Part shown: positions 22,111 through 34,968 of the stretch, piece after piece
Position numbering within the stretch: the first letter of the stretch is position 1
Layout of the letters: the number at the start of each line of letters is the position of its first letter
NCBI RefSeq assembly: GCF_036323735.1
Contig: NC_086034.1
Span: 72,779,939 to 72,843,938, forward strand
From: Rattus norvegicus
Taxonomy: Eukaryota > Chordata > Mammalia > Rodentia > Muridae
Length of the DNA stretch: 64,000 nt
Reading direction: 5' to 3'
The notes under the pieces: generated by a model
What the model saw: the letters and a program-made list of their open reading frames with translations, nothing else
Told to the model about the DNA's origin: nothing
Databases searched by the model: none
Made by a program: the position numbers and the translations under genes

Positions 22111-24375
22111 AGGGTGATAGCAGGATTGGAGAAGAGGGACTGACGACTACTGGAAGTGATAAAATGTGCTGAGAACACACAGCGGGAGATTTTTATGCAA
22201 CTCAACAGGACACGCTATTGACTTGTACTCAAAGGGAAAACCTTCGAAGACAGACCACAAGGCTGAGTATCTGATCGTTTCCCTTGATGAGGCCAACTGT
22301 GGGATCCATCGTTTGACAGTGACTGTTCTTCATGTTTTGAGTTAAGGTTTGTTAAGTCAAGCCTTTATATTCCCTTGCAGTCTGTAAGCAAATGCAGTGC
22401 ATATGTCAGTGGGAGGCAGCCAATCAGAACCCTCCGAGGAACTGATATCATTTGGACATTGACACCACAGCGCCCTCCTTAGGCCAGCCGTGGGCTGCAT
22501 TACAAAGTTAAAATGCAGACGCTGGTTCAGCGCCTGGGGTGAGTTTCCAGACTGGGATTTCTCTCAAACTATAATTAATGGGAAGGGTACAGGCCAGACC
22601 TGAGGGCAGCTTTTGCATTCCAAGCTCCGTTCCTGTTGGAACAAGAAACAAGAGTCAATGGGTGGTTACAAAAATAGGTAACTCCGTAATCACATCTCTG
22701 GCTAAGGGCGCGAGCTCGTGGAGTGCACCTTTTCCCATCATGCACAGCTGTGCGTATGGGACCGTAGCCAACCTCAGGGACATTTACAAGGAACGATCCT
22801 GAAGTTCAAAGTCCAGAGAGGACCCCGAATACAAACGAGAATGTAAACTACGGAATCCTAGTTCCTTGTCCTACTCCATAGATGCCATGTTCACTTATGG
22901 TCCACTCTTCTTCTTAACAAAGACTGTGCTTGGCAAAAATTTGAAGGAAGGAAAAAAAAAAAAAAAAGGAAGCACCAGAAGTAAAACGTGACTAATGATG
23001 TTGCTGTAACTGCTGAAATTCGTGATCTGCTGAGCCTTCGCATGCTTCTGTGAAGGCGTTGGAAATACTCCAAAAGTCTTGGCATGGTTTTTTTTTTAAT
23101 CCCTACACCCCCAAAAAAAAGTCTATTTTAGAATTATTTCAGATATAGAAGGGAGGGGGGAAAATCACACTTTTATAGGTTTCCCTGAAACTAGAGTTAC
23201 AGGTGGTTGTGAGCCACCTGATGTGGGTGCTGGGAACCGAACCTGGATCCCAAGAGCAGGAAGTATTAACTCTTAACACTTGAGGGTTTTTTGTTATTTA
23301 TTTTATGTATGAGAGTGTTTTGTCTGCGTCTATGTCTTTTATCACTTGTGTGCTGTACTGTGGAGGCAAGGGGAGGGTGTTGGATCCCCTAGAACTGGGG
23401 TTACAGGCAGTTATGAGAACCACGTGGGTCCTGGTTTCAAACCTGTATCTTCTGGAAGAGCAACCAGTGCGCTTAACCGCTGAGCCATCTCTCCAGCCCC
23501 CGTGAGTGATGTTTCTAAGAGCCCCATGGAGCCCTGTGCGGTCTACCACAGTGATTTGGAAATTGGGGGTCTATAGCAGCTCTTCCAAGACCCTTTGCTG
23601 CAGAACTCCATGGGCACCTCATGGCATCTCTACCTTTTGTCAGTTGATGCCAGAGACAAGCTTCAGCCCCTGAGACCGGCATTGATGTCTTGATGAGGTG
23701 ATGCCCAGGGCTTTCTTGGGCACCCAACCAGTGATCTCTTCAAAGATCTCATGACGATGAACTGGTGAGTCTGACAGACCCAGCCCATCTGCATCCACTT
23801 GGTCTCCCTGAGATTTGGGACCCAGCCGTATCTTCTGGTAACCTGTGTCCCAGGAGATGCACATTCTCCTGGTCATTACTTAAGACATCTATCAGTTTCC
23901 TGCTGTTCACCGCTTGACCCAAAGACCCACATATGTTTCTTTTCATTGCCACACAATTTTTATTATGTTCATTATTATGTCTGAAACATGAAATAAGGAC
24001 TGCGGAGAGAGACTCTGAAAGAGAACTTTTTTTTTCAGTGTGTTATTACACTCTCAAAAACCTTGCATTTGGCCTTTTGTTATGAGTTGAGGCACAGAGT
24101 TTCAGGTTGAATTCTGGTTACATTTATTCCATTGAATTTCCATGTACAACCATTAAGCACGTCTGTTTTCTTTATTCATTTAATTCACTAACACCGTTTT
24201 AGGACCTTTTAAAATTATGCAATGTGATTTTATTTTACTTTTTAATGCAGACTACAAGAATAGGAGAGATATTACAGAGATGGAAACCTAGAGTCACTCT
24301 ATTTCCATAGAACAAGGCAAAAATGAGGGGTTTGGGGGGGGAGGGCAAGGGGGTTGACTAAACAGAAAGAAAAAG
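22111..24375. other. Pomk-Hgsnat intergenic interval, left part
   Basis: Antisense B2 pieces occur at about 23181-23285 and 23290-23500, the second apparently inserted in or beside the first. I see no supported gene. The stretch at 23515-23950 has scattered open frames on the minus strand, but I recognise no family in them. 22111-23150 looks unique. Confidence 0.45.
23290..23500 (-). mobile_element. B2 SINE, antisense
   Basis: Ends TGAGCCATCTCTCCAGCCCC and has GGAAGAGCAACCAGTGCGCT and GGTTACAGGCAGTTATGAGA. A T-rich tail lies at the left. A second, more diverged antisense B2 piece lies immediately left (23181-23285). Confidence 0.78.
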
Positions 24376-24378
24376 ACT

Positions 24379-24735
24379 CGTGTGTTTGGATGCTTGGTTC
24401 AAAGTAAGTGGTATTATTAGGTGTGGCCTTGTTGGGGTAGGTGTGGCCTTGTAGGAGGAAGTGTGTCACTGTGGGGGGTGGGCTTTAAGGTCTCCTATGG
24501 TCAAGCTATGCCCAGTGTGACGCAGTCTCTCCCTGCTGCCTGCAAATCAAAATGTAGAAATCTCACCTCCTTCTCCAGCATCATGTCAGCCTGAAGGCCA
24601 CCATGCCTTTCCACCTTGATGGCAATGGACTAACCTTCTGAACTGTAAGGCGGCCCCAATTAAACATTTTCCTTTATAAGAGTTGCCTTGGTCACGGGGT
24701 CTCTCCACAGGTGAAACCCTAATTCAGTGTGCCTA
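24379..24735 (+). mobile_element. Rodent LTR-like dispersed repeat, sense
   Basis: Begins TGTGTTTGGATGCTTGG and carries two copies of GGTGTGGCCTTGT, then GTGTGTCACTG and CCAATTAAACATTTTCC, and ends near GTGAAACCCTAATTCA. The same family, antisense and with many more copies of the GGTGTGGCCTTGTTGG word, is at 61800-62170. I cannot name the family with certainty. A solo LTR is my best reading, with no viral coding sequence. Confidence 0.55.
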
Positions 24736-24889
24736 TGCTTTTACACAATTACAGGTTCTCCGAGATCAGTTTTGATTTTCCTCTGACACCTATTTTTTCT
24801 ATGTAAGCTTTATTGAAGACATCTTTTCCTACTATATTAAGATAGTAATCACAAATTCAATGGATTTGCATGGAATTTAGCAATTTGCT

Positions 24890-24966
24890 TTTTTCTTTCT
24901 TTCTAATATTTTCCTCTTTTTTCTTTTTCTTTCTTTATCTTTTTTCTTTTTCTTTCTTTCTTTTTT

Positions 24967-25020
<54 letters not shown>
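24890..25020 (+). repeat. Pyrimidine tract with (TC)n
   Basis: TTTCTTTCT-type sequence leading into about 23 TC units at 24972-25017. Confidence 0.93.
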
Positions 25021-25021
<1 letters not shown>

Positions 25022-25300
25022 TTTTTAGGTGTTTGAGTGCCTGACTCCATTCAAGTGTGGAGTACAGTGATCTCAGGCCACACTTGTGAGCTGTGACACC
25101 TTCCTGTGGTCCTTCACTGGGAACGCCTCCTGAGCTCTGTTGTGGAACTCATTTCCCTTCCCCTCCTTTGACACTGGAGGCTGAGAGCTCTTCTGCTCTG
25201 TCTGGGTAGAGTTTGTGGCTTTGCAAGGGGAGCTCAGCAAGGGTTGCTATCACCTCACTTAATTTCCCCCCAGAGTTTGGAGCAGCAGGAGGCAGCCATA

Positions 25301-25322
25301 GCCCCCTCCCCCCCCCCCCCCC
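25301..25322 (+). repeat. Poly-C run
   Basis: A nearly pure run of C residues (CCCCTCC then about 15 C) in the intergenic region. Confidence 0.85.
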
Positions 25323-25637
25323 GCCATGTTACAATCCCCAGGTACAGCACTCTTTACTGGCAACCCCCTCCAGAGGCTGGTGTGAGAGCTCGAGGTCCGA
25401 GGACTGGAACTCTTGGCCCCCCAAACCTCAGTGCTTTTTTGGACTTTGCTGGCATCCAGGGCCTGCAGATTTTCTTCTCCAGTTCCTTAAAACTTTTTAT
25501 CCTTTTAAAACCAACTCTCTGTTGTGTCTTATAGTCTCTGTCCTTTCTTTCTTTGGTCACTCTTGAAGGCTCAGTTGCTTCTTGCTGCTTTGACTGGGAG
25601 ACAGCCACGACTCTGGGCTGGCTGCTCTGTCCAGTTT

Positions 25638-25704
25638 CCTCCTTCCTTCCTTCCTTCCTCCCTTCCTTCCTTCTTTCCCTCCCTCCTTCCCTCCTTCCCT
25701 TTCT

Positions 25705-25755
<51 letters not shown>
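25638..25755 (+). repeat. (CTTC)n/(CTTT)n microsatellite
   Basis: About 60 bases of CCTT-type repeat followed by about 50 bases of pure TTTC repeat. Open frames across it are low-complexity and not genes. Confidence 0.95.
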
Positions 25756-25759
25756 GCCA

Positions 25760-27850
25760 GTTCACCCCACACTATTGAAAGTGAGCAAGAGAAATCCTGA
25801 GAGAGGCCTTTTTTGTATCTGAGGCTGTAACACCAGAGGCCTTAGTACCAAGACACTCACAGCTCACTCACCAGTGAGCTGGAACAGCCTAGAGTTTGGG
25901 GCCCATCAAATCCTTTTCCCAGTCACTGACATCCAGGTATAAGTTTTGGATCAATTACAATCTTCCCCCCTCCTCAAGTTAATGTCCCCCAAGGAGTCAC
26001 TGTGACTGTCAGTGTCTTGGAAAGCCCTTCCAGTGTCTGTCAGATGCTGCCTCAGCCCCTTGTCCCTCCAGCATGGCACCAACCACACGGTCTTTGTATC
26101 AGGACTCTAGAATTATCACGCAGGTCAAACAAAGGATGTTAAAATGATGCAGGGTGTGCCCACATACCTCTTCACTACCCAGCCTAACAACCATGCTGCC
26201 AGTTGGAGCCTGCCGGGACACTGGCTTGACATTCTGCTCTCTCCCTCCTAATCATTGCTTGATTATAATGTTTATCTCTCCATTTGTGACAAATATCAAA
26301 TATGAATCGTGTCTATCAATATAAAATGTGTTTAGGACAAGGAATTTTTTTTAAATTTAAAATCCCTTACTTTGTAAGACTTTTATGAAAATGTTTTAAT
26401 CCTCCCTACCGAGTAACCCTTTGTTTACACAAAGGCCCGTGCAGTTATTTTTAGGCATTTAACGGCCTGGAGCAGTGACTCTTTTTTTTTTTCCTTAGTA
26501 GGGCACCGCCTTTCCTCTTCCCCCTTCATTTCCTGTGGGCCAAGTTTTTTCAGACTAGCAAACTGGATGAGATTGTGAAGTCGGACTCCAGCCACTTCCC
26601 GAGTTACAATAAAATCCAAATTCATTTCTATCCTGGTGTGTTTGAGTATGATTCACAGAGCACACTCTTGATCAAGAGTAAAGTAGTGTGCCTTGTCCAG
26701 ACACTTCAGGTGCAGGGATGGTCTCTTTCTTTGTGATCCAGAACATATTTCTAACGTGCACTGTGTCCACCAGGGACGACTACTCAGACCTGGATTTAAG
26801 CCAATAGGAAGTCCTTATTAGCTGGCCTTTGAACTCTTAAGCACAAAAGTATATCCTGGGTTGCCATACTTCAATTACAAGAACAGTCAGCCAGAAGCCA
26901 AAACAAGGTTATTACCTTTAGAGACTTTCCCAGAACTATGGACTTTGATGGAGTAGGCCTTTGTTTCTGTGTTGGCAGGTGCTATGTTTTATTTGCTGAT
27001 GATAGCCTGAATGGTTCCTTCACTAAGGCATGGGATGTGCTAAAGTCTGGGAGCCTATTACAAAGACATATTAAGAAACATGTTCAGTACTGGGTTCCGT
27101 GTCGTGGGAGCCTGAAACTTTTCAGCTTGTGCTTGCTTTTCCTTTTTCCCACTAAATCTTGGGATCCATTCTATACTTTACCATTGTGACCACTGCCGTG
27201 TTTAGTAAAGAGTGTGATTCCTTTGATGAGGTTGCATGTATGATCCTTTGCCACACTGAATCTGTAAAGGGAGTCCATCTCAGAGAGCAAATGAACATTA
27301 TTACAAAGCTATGCGCACCCTGTTCCCCTCCATTGTCTTATGTAAGACTCTCACGTGTGGAAAAGGGAAGGTCTGTTCACTTCCACTGCCGCATGGCCTG
27401 ATGCTCTCTGGTGGACCGCCATTCAGAGGGCAAACACGATTTTGCAGCTACAATTTTATGACAGATATCACGCCTGTCCTCTTTCACATCTGATGGTTTC
27501 TCGCGGAATACGACGACAGTGCTGTTTTACAGTCCTCCTCCCCGGGCACCTATAACCTCCACAGACTTGCAGCAACCTGTTCAAGGCCAAACCTTTTAAG
27601 GGGTCTATCATTCACTCTAGGTCGTGAACGCCCAGAGTTCGTGCATGTAAGGGGGAAGCTCTACAGTCATATTTACTACTAAGGACTCTCCTAGAAGGTG
27701 AGCAGAGGCCTGTGACACTCATCTGTACGTTGAAAAGCTAGGATGCAAGAATTTAGAACGTACAGTAAATGGTGAGGGAATGGATGACCGGGAAAGCAAA
27801 GAGCGCTCTTGCATTTTTCTTCTCCCAGTGGGACAGAAAACACTGCGACG
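25760..27850. other. Pomk-Hgsnat intergenic interval, right part
   Basis: About 2.1 kb with no SINE or gene that I can recognise. The open frames seen are short. It is the longest stretch in the window with little obvious young repeat content. Confidence 0.45.
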
Positions 27851-27957
27851 GGTAGAGGTTGCCCTCTGAGGTGCTAGAGAGGACACTAAGGGACATACAC
27901 TTTCCCAGCTGGGCGGCGCTTAGGAAGCTTCCACCGGGCAGGCCTAGGAAGGGAAGG

Positions 27958-28058
27958 CCCCGCCCTCCCCTCCTTTCCACTCCCCCTCCCTCCGCTCCCT
28001 CTCCTCCCCTCCCCTCTCCCGCCCTCCCCTCCCCTCCCCCGCCCTCCTTTTCCCTCCC
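27958..28058 (+). repeat. C-rich CCCTCCC tract in the Hgsnat promoter
   Basis: About 100 bases, nearly all C and T with CCCTCC and CCCCTCCCC words. The minus strand is G-run rich. Confidence 0.88.
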
Positions 28059-28074
28059 CTGCGGGTCAGGAGCT

Positions 28075-28282
28075 ATGACGCCACCCGAGCGGGCAATGAC
28101 GGGCGGGTCGAACTCGCGCAGGCGCCGGGCGGAGGAGCGCAGCTCGGCTGCGGGGGCAGAGCGCAGCTCCCCCAGAGAGGCTGCGGGCAGCATGGGCGCG
28201 GGCCCGGCGCTGGCCCTGCTGCTGCTGGCCGGGTCGGTGCTGAGCGCCACGCTGCTGGCCCCCGGCCGCCGGGCGGAGCCAG
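28075..28282 (+). CDS. Hgsnat: Hgsnat exon 1 (coding part)
   Basis: Contains three in-frame ATGs at 28075, 28096 and 28192. The third has the strongest context (A at -3, G at +4) and lies directly before the hydrophobic segment ALALLLLAGSVLSATLLA. The exon ends GAGCCAG before GTGAGC. Confidence 0.9.
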
Positions 28283-29653
28283 GTGAGCGGCCGCACGGGC
28301 TCGGGGCAGCGGGGACCGTGCGTGGGCCTGCCCGGGACCTCCCCTCGGTCCTCGGGACGCAGGACTTGAGCGCGGCGCCGGCTCCACGCTGGGGTAGACC
28401 GCAGTGCCGGCGTCGCGGGAGCTGCGACCCGGTCTGGCTTCCCAGGTCCAGTTGTTGGGCCTTGGGCTGGGTGCCCGGTCCATTTCCGAACTCACCAGGG
28501 TAAAGGGTGAAAAAATAGGAATTCTGGGACTTCCCTGAACTCGGGTCTGAAGGTCCACAGGGTCCTGCCACACCATTTCACAAACTCCGGTCGAAAGGAT
28601 AATTTGGGTCCAGGACTGAAGCAAGTGGACACCCCTTTCTCCCTCCCCCCACCCTCACCCCTTACCTTTCCGCATTGTTTAGGATAGGGCCTGTCATCTG
28701 GCAAGGTGTGTCACCTGCCTTTTCCCCATCCATCCATCCATCCATCCATCCATCCCCTTTTCTGTATCAGAGTTGGAATATGCTGCCTGTGTGGACCACC
28801 CCTCCATCTTCCTAACTTTAAAAATACATCGAAATAATGCAAAAAGTGCAAAGAAAGGTGTAAATTACAATTTGCAGCTACAATCCGTCCTTGGGAGGAG
28901 AAATTTAAAAGAAAATTATGCTGAGTTTGGGATCTGGTCAGGGTGTTTGAACTTTTCTGTTCTTTTGAAGCTTACCGGGGAATTCTGATGTTCAGCTAGG
29001 TCGGAGGGACTCTGCATGCTCCCAAATTATAAAGTAACAATGTCAAGATCTTTGTGAGGCTAAAACCCACATGGGAAATCTAAGGGTAAAATACTACTAA
29101 CGACTTAGAAGTAGAAATAACAACTCTTCTGTCCAGGAAGGGAGAAGAGTGGTCGCACAGGGAGTTACTCTCACTGGAAAAGGAAGACCATGGAGGATGA
29201 ACGGTGGACTGGAGAGATGTCTCCCAGTTAAGAGTATTGGCTGCCGGGGTTGGGGATTTAGCTCAGTGGTAGATCGCTTGCCTAGGAAGTGCAAGGCCCT
29301 GGGTTCGAAGGGGGGGGGGGGAAGTATTGGCTGCCGTTCGATAACACCCCGGGTTCAATTCTTTTTTTTTTTTTTCTTTTCTTTTTTTCTGAGTTGGGGA
29401 CCGAACCCAGGGCCTTGCGCTTGCTAGGCAAGCACTCTTCCACTGAGCTAAATTCCCAACCCCATGGGTTCAATTCTTAACACCCATAGCAGGGTTCAAC
29501 TTGATGACTCTAGTTCTAGGGGTTCTGATGCAATTTTCTGGCTTCTTAAGACACCAGCCACTCATGTGTTATACCTACGTGCATGCAGGCCAGGCACCCA
29601 AACACATTTATAAAAAATGAACAGGGGAAATGAAAAAGAAAAATTTGACAGAT

Positions 29654-29707
<54 letters not shown>

Positions 29708-31502
29708 AAAATACCTGGGTTTAGGAAAGCGGTTAAATAAGTATTCCAAAGCTCACAGTATAGGGGGAGGACGTGCTCAGAGTGCTGTTTTCTGTTTATC
29801 CGTCTGAAAAATTGAAAAATGAGGGAGCAATCCAAAGGCTAGTGGGGAACCAGAGGTATAGAACAGGTACACTTCTTGTCTGGGGTGTGGTAACCTGGAG
29901 ATTAACCACTGCAGCTGACTGAACTCCGCTTATACCCGCCTCCCAGATCTTCGTGACCTAGAGCAAGTTGGTTGATCTCTAGGTCACACAGTGGTGCCCG
30001 CCTGGAGCACCAGCTACTTGGGAGACTGAGGCAGGAGGATACCTTGAACCCAACAGTTAAGGCCAGTCACTGCAATGCAGAGAAGCCCCAGCTGGAGAGA
30101 AAAAAGGCTAATCTATTGTATCAGACTGCTGAGATGTACACAGTAAGAAAATCATCGTTACCAGCTATGAGTCTTTGGTCTCCACTGATGTCATAAACCA
30201 GCCACACCGGAAAGGACTGGAATTTCATAGTACTTTTGAGATGGCATTAGCATTTTCAAAATCCTTACAGAAGTTCATTCTTAAATTATATCTCTATCTC
30301 TGTCTGTCTGTCTATCTATCTATCTGTCTGTCTATCTAAATGTAAATGTGTTGTCAAGCGCGACTGCTAGAGTTCAGTTCCTGGAGTCTATGTGGTAAGG
30401 GGAGACACCCCAGTCCCTAGATGAGTACTATCCTCGTGTCACCTTACTGATGTCATCAAGCAAGTACCTCTTGATTAAATTCTGGAGCAGGGAGCCTTTG
30501 TGCCCTTCAGTCTTGTCATACACTTTGAACCCCTTTTGAATGTGCCATTAAAACTAGGAGATTCCCAATCTCCCACCAGCATGATGGGATGCAAGAGGTC
30601 TCAAACTTTTAAGAGGCAGAATGGCCCAGGAGTCTCCCCCACCTGCACGTGTGACTCGGGAGGGCTGTGGTCTGTATTTGTGTCTTTCTTCCAGTCAGTT
30701 GCACCGTGAGGCCTGGCTGCTGCTCTTGGCTTTCGTGGCCTTGGGTTGAGGCTGTGGTTGTGGTCACAGCACACGACTGGGAAGTGCAGATAGGCATAGC
30801 ACTGAGGGCAGATGATCTCGTCTGTCCGTAGCTGTGTTCCTGGGAGAGCTGTAGGTGTGGGCTGGACTGTTTGTAGATTGCGTAGTCCCAGTGAACGTGG
30901 CCATGCTCCACCACTGTTTGCTGGGTATTAAGTGCTGGTGGTCAGGTTAGGCCCTTGGTTGGATCTTGGTCTTGATATTCCACTGGGTTGGAACTCACGG
31001 ATGCTACTCTTGTCTGTCAGAGTCTTTACGCACATTTGCATCTTGTGTCTCCTCACTTTATTTAATGCGTGTGGGGGATTTGCATGCATGTGTGCCTCCA
31101 CACCGTGTGCACGCCTGGTGCCTGCAGAGGCCAGAGAATGTAAGCTCTCCCGGAACTGCAGCTCTAGATGGTTGTGAGTTTCATGTGGGTGCCAGGAGTC
31201 GAACTATTGTCCACTGGAAGAGCAACCAGTGCTCTTAAAGGCCAAGCCTCTGATGTCTCTAGGAGAGATAGAGCTGCAGCTTGCATTTCTAACAAGCTGT
31301 TTGGCTGAGCAAATAAGTAATGTGGTGGAGTCTAGACAAGGGAATTGTAGACTCTCGGTTCAGATCGGTGAGTTCATTGAATAGCTGTAGACATGGAGGA
31401 AAAAACGCTGTGAGCTTCATTCCTCTGCAAAATGGAAAATAACCTAGCTTAGATGTCCTATCATGGGGAGACTCAATTCACTGACCTTTACCACCTCAGA
31501 GT

Positions 31503-31552
<50 letters not shown>

Positions 31553-34500
31553 TGGATGTGGACGATCCTGATGGGATCCTCAGGTAGAACTGAGCCATCC
31601 ACGCAAAAGAGCATGTGCATGTGTCCTTGTACACTCACACATCTGCACATGTGGGGTGTCATGCTGGAGACCCCACATGCTCAAGATATAGATGCTGGTG
31701 AAGCTGGCTGTCCTCGGTCTCCTGTGTCTCTGGCACTGTTCTGGTGGGCGCTTCAACTGGTTTCATTTTGTAACTTTTCTTTCTGGTCCTTACCAGATTT
31801 AGATGAAAAAAGGAACGTGGAGCTGAAGATGGACCAGGCTTTGCTGCTTATCCACAATGAACTGCTGGGAACAAGCTTAACTATATACTGGAAGTCTGAA
31901 TATTGCTACCAAGTACGTAATGTATGCGTCCTCAGCATTCGCCCCTCATCTGCTACATTCTCAGTCCTGAGCCATTTCTTGTTCCGTTCATATTCCCACG
32001 TAAGGAGACAGTTCATAATTAAAAACTAGATAGAATATGGTCAAGGGAGAACGCTTGGCCATGACTGAAGGATGTTTCTTATCCTGTTTTATTTATTTCT
32101 TTTTCTGCCGGGCATGGTGCCGCCACATGCCTTTAAATCCAGCACTCGGGAGACAGAGATAGGTGGATCTCTGTGAGTTCGAGGCCTGCTCTGCAAAGAA
32201 GGTTCCAGGACAGCCAGAGCTACACAGAGAAACCCTGTCTCAAAAACAAAAGCAACAACAACAACAACAATAAAAAAAAACAAAACAAAACAATAGAATG
32301 CTAGCTGTAATGGTGGGCTGTATTTATTAAGTCGTGGAAAGTAGACCTGTAGACAGTAGGTATGAACACCTTGTTCAGTTCCATCCTGGACGGCAGCCAT
32401 TACTTTAATATTAAGTTAGGTAAGTTTTATCCAAATAACTGCAACATTGAAAGTATGAAGGAGGGGTTGGGGATTTAGCTCAGTGGTAGAGCGCTTGCCT
32501 AGGAAGCACAAGGCCCTGGGTTCGGTCCCCAGCTCCGAAAAAAAGAACCAAAAAAAAAAAAAAAAAAAAAAAAAAAAGAAAGTATGAAGGAAAAGTTAGG
32601 AATTTTTCCCTTGGATATTATTTCCCCCCACAACTGAGAGACTTTCAAAACCTCTAACGGGATTAGAGGGGTAACTTATGACAAAGCAGCTGCCTAGCCT
32701 TGCCCAGCCCTGCCTTTGACCAACAGCAACGCCTACTCAGAAAGCACCTGACACCGCGTCTGTTGGCTTCTGTCTCACCAGTGCACCTTCCAGCCTCTGG
32801 CGAACGTCTCCCATGGCCGAAAACCTGCAAAGCCAAGCGTTGAAGCTGTCTCTGTGAGCACCCAGCACGGGTCCATCCTGCAGGTTAACTCTACCTTGGA
32901 AGAGAGAGCAGCTTGCAGGTCCGTGCCTGCTCCTCATGGTCTAACTCAAGTTTGCTTCGTTTTCTTTTTTCCCTACATGGGTTTCACTTTTCTTAATCTT
33001 CCTGATTCATATATAAGATTTCATATCATTCTTTGCTGATGATGATGTTCTCAACCTTCCTAATGGTGCGGCCCTTTAATACAGTTCCTCATGTTGTGGT
33101 GAGCTCCCCCAACCATAAAACTATATTTGTTACTACCTCGTAACTGTTATGGACAGTTGTTACTGTTATGAATTATAATGTAAATATCTGATATACAAAA
33201 TATCTGATATGCAGCCCCCCCCAGGGGTCTTGACCCACAGGTTGAGAACCTCTGGTCTGTCGCCTTATTTCTTCATGTAACTGTTTGCTGTCGTTTTGCC
33301 TGCTCCTTGTAGGCTAGAATACAAATTTGGAGAATTTGGAAACTATTCCCTTTTGGTACGGCACGCTTCCAGCGGAGCCGATGACATTGCCTGTGACCTA
33401 GTTGTTAATGAGAATCCAGTGGACAGTAACCTTCGTAAGTACATGTTTCTTCGTTGGTTTCTTAGTTTTTTGTTCTCGAAGGTTTCAGTCTTCTTGCTTC
33501 TGACATTTCATGGTGTGCTCATTAATTTAAAGCACGGATTATATCTTATCTCTGTCATTCGTTTGTGGTACAGCTGTAGTTTTCTTTCTTTTGGATGCTG
33601 ACGATTAAAATCAGGACCTCACACACGCTAAAGCGTTTGCTCTAACACTGGCCTATACCTCCAGTCCCGGTTTGATGTTCTTACCGTGTATATTAACTAA
33701 GAAAATCATGTGATGCAACACCATATTTTGATATTGCTAGGTTTACTTAAAAAAAAGTGTGAGTTTTTGTTTTTGTTTTTGTTTTTTCCAGAGCTAAGGA
33801 CCGAATCAGGGCTTGTGCTTGCTAGGCAAGCGCTCTACCACTGAACTAAATCCCCAACCCCAAGCATATGGGTTTTAAGCACACTGGAAAGAAACTAGAA
33901 TTAGGGCAATTAGCTTTCTGGTTGGGGACTTAGGGCACACAATGTTTCCTGTGAATCTTGTCAGCATCCAGTCGAGGCTCCTTTACAGTAAGAAGCATCC
34001 TTCATTCTCCAGAGCTCTGCTGTCACCCTGAGCCCTCTTGAGATGGGACTGTGTGTTAGATGCTCTTTAAGGGACAGTGAGGAATCTTTGTGGCATTGAT
34101 GAGTTCACGGAAAGCTGAGCGATGTTACTTTAAAGAGAATGTAGGGCCGATACTAAAGGGGCACTTGGGGAACAGCTTAACTGGTTAAAAGGATATTGAG
34201 GCTCTTCAGGGAAAGGCACTTGGCCCCAAGCCTGAGGATCCAGTTCAATGCTCCACGGCAGAGAGACTAGACACATGCACCTACACATACACACCAAGAG
34301 TAAAAAGATGTGAACACGGTAAAGTAGTGAAGAATAGCATATGCAAACGGTGTGAAAACTGCAGGGTTCTTATGAAACAAAGACAAAAAGTTAAAACCAT
34401 ACTTAAGTGGCCTTTGGGGTAACGGGGGCCCCCAATCTTGACTTGGGTGTGAATTGAAATTCTCGCTCGAGGGCCAGCAAGACGGCTCAGCAGTAGAGGT

Positions 34501-34931
34501 GCTTGCTGCTAAGCCTGAGCCTGGAACCCACAGGGTTGCTCAGATAACAGATAAACAGGCCTTTGCTAGCTCAGCAAATCTGCATCTCATGGTCGGCAGC
34601 AGGAAGTGCCTCTTCAGTGTGCACATCTGTCACATGGCCCGGCTATGGCAGTGCCTCCTGAGACTGAAAGAGCTCTTGGTGGCTTTGTGTGGTACTGTGT
34701 GAAAAACAAGTTAGGCTTATAGAAATGTTACAAAAAGTTTTTTCCGAATACCCTCCACCTGCCTTTGTTTAGGCTCTTAAACAATGTAATCTTTTTTTTT
34801 CTTTTTTTATTGCATATTTTTTAAACAATGTAATCTTGCTATAATCACCCTGTATAGACTTCTTGGGACCAGGAACTTAACATTTAAGCTGATCTGTAGC
34901 TGTTTAAAGTTCTCAAGTTGCTCTTTTAAGC

Positions 34932-34968
<37 letters not shown>

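Larger units (their letters stand above)
27880..28480 (+). promoter_or_regulatory. Hgsnat: CpG island and promoter of Hgsnat
   Basis: GC-rich and CpG-rich DNA surrounds the first Hgsnat exon. No TATA box is visible. Bases 27958-28058 form a C-rich array of CCCTCCC-type words typical of Sp1/KLF-bound housekeeping promoters, and a TGACG half-site overlaps the first ATG. Assignment is by position. Confidence 0.85.
29209..29618 (+). mobile_element. B2-type SINE split by two ID insertions
   Basis: The host reads CTGGAGAGATGTCTCCCAGT and AAGAGTATTGGCTGC, then GGGTTCAATTCTTAACACCC and CATGCAGGCCAGGCACCC, the order of a sense B2-type SINE. One ID is inserted in each orientation inside it (29247 and 29364). 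Confidence 0.78.

Noticed and set aside
23515..23950. Several moderate minus-strand frames that might be a second processed pseudogene
   Set aside because: I could not match them to any protein and saw no poly-A tail or flanking duplication. A translated search would settle it.
27753..28624. Minus-strand frames of 272 and 183 codons over the Hgsnat promoter
   Set aside because: They are shadows of a CpG island, rich in Pro, Arg and Ala, and opposite to the well-supported exon 1.
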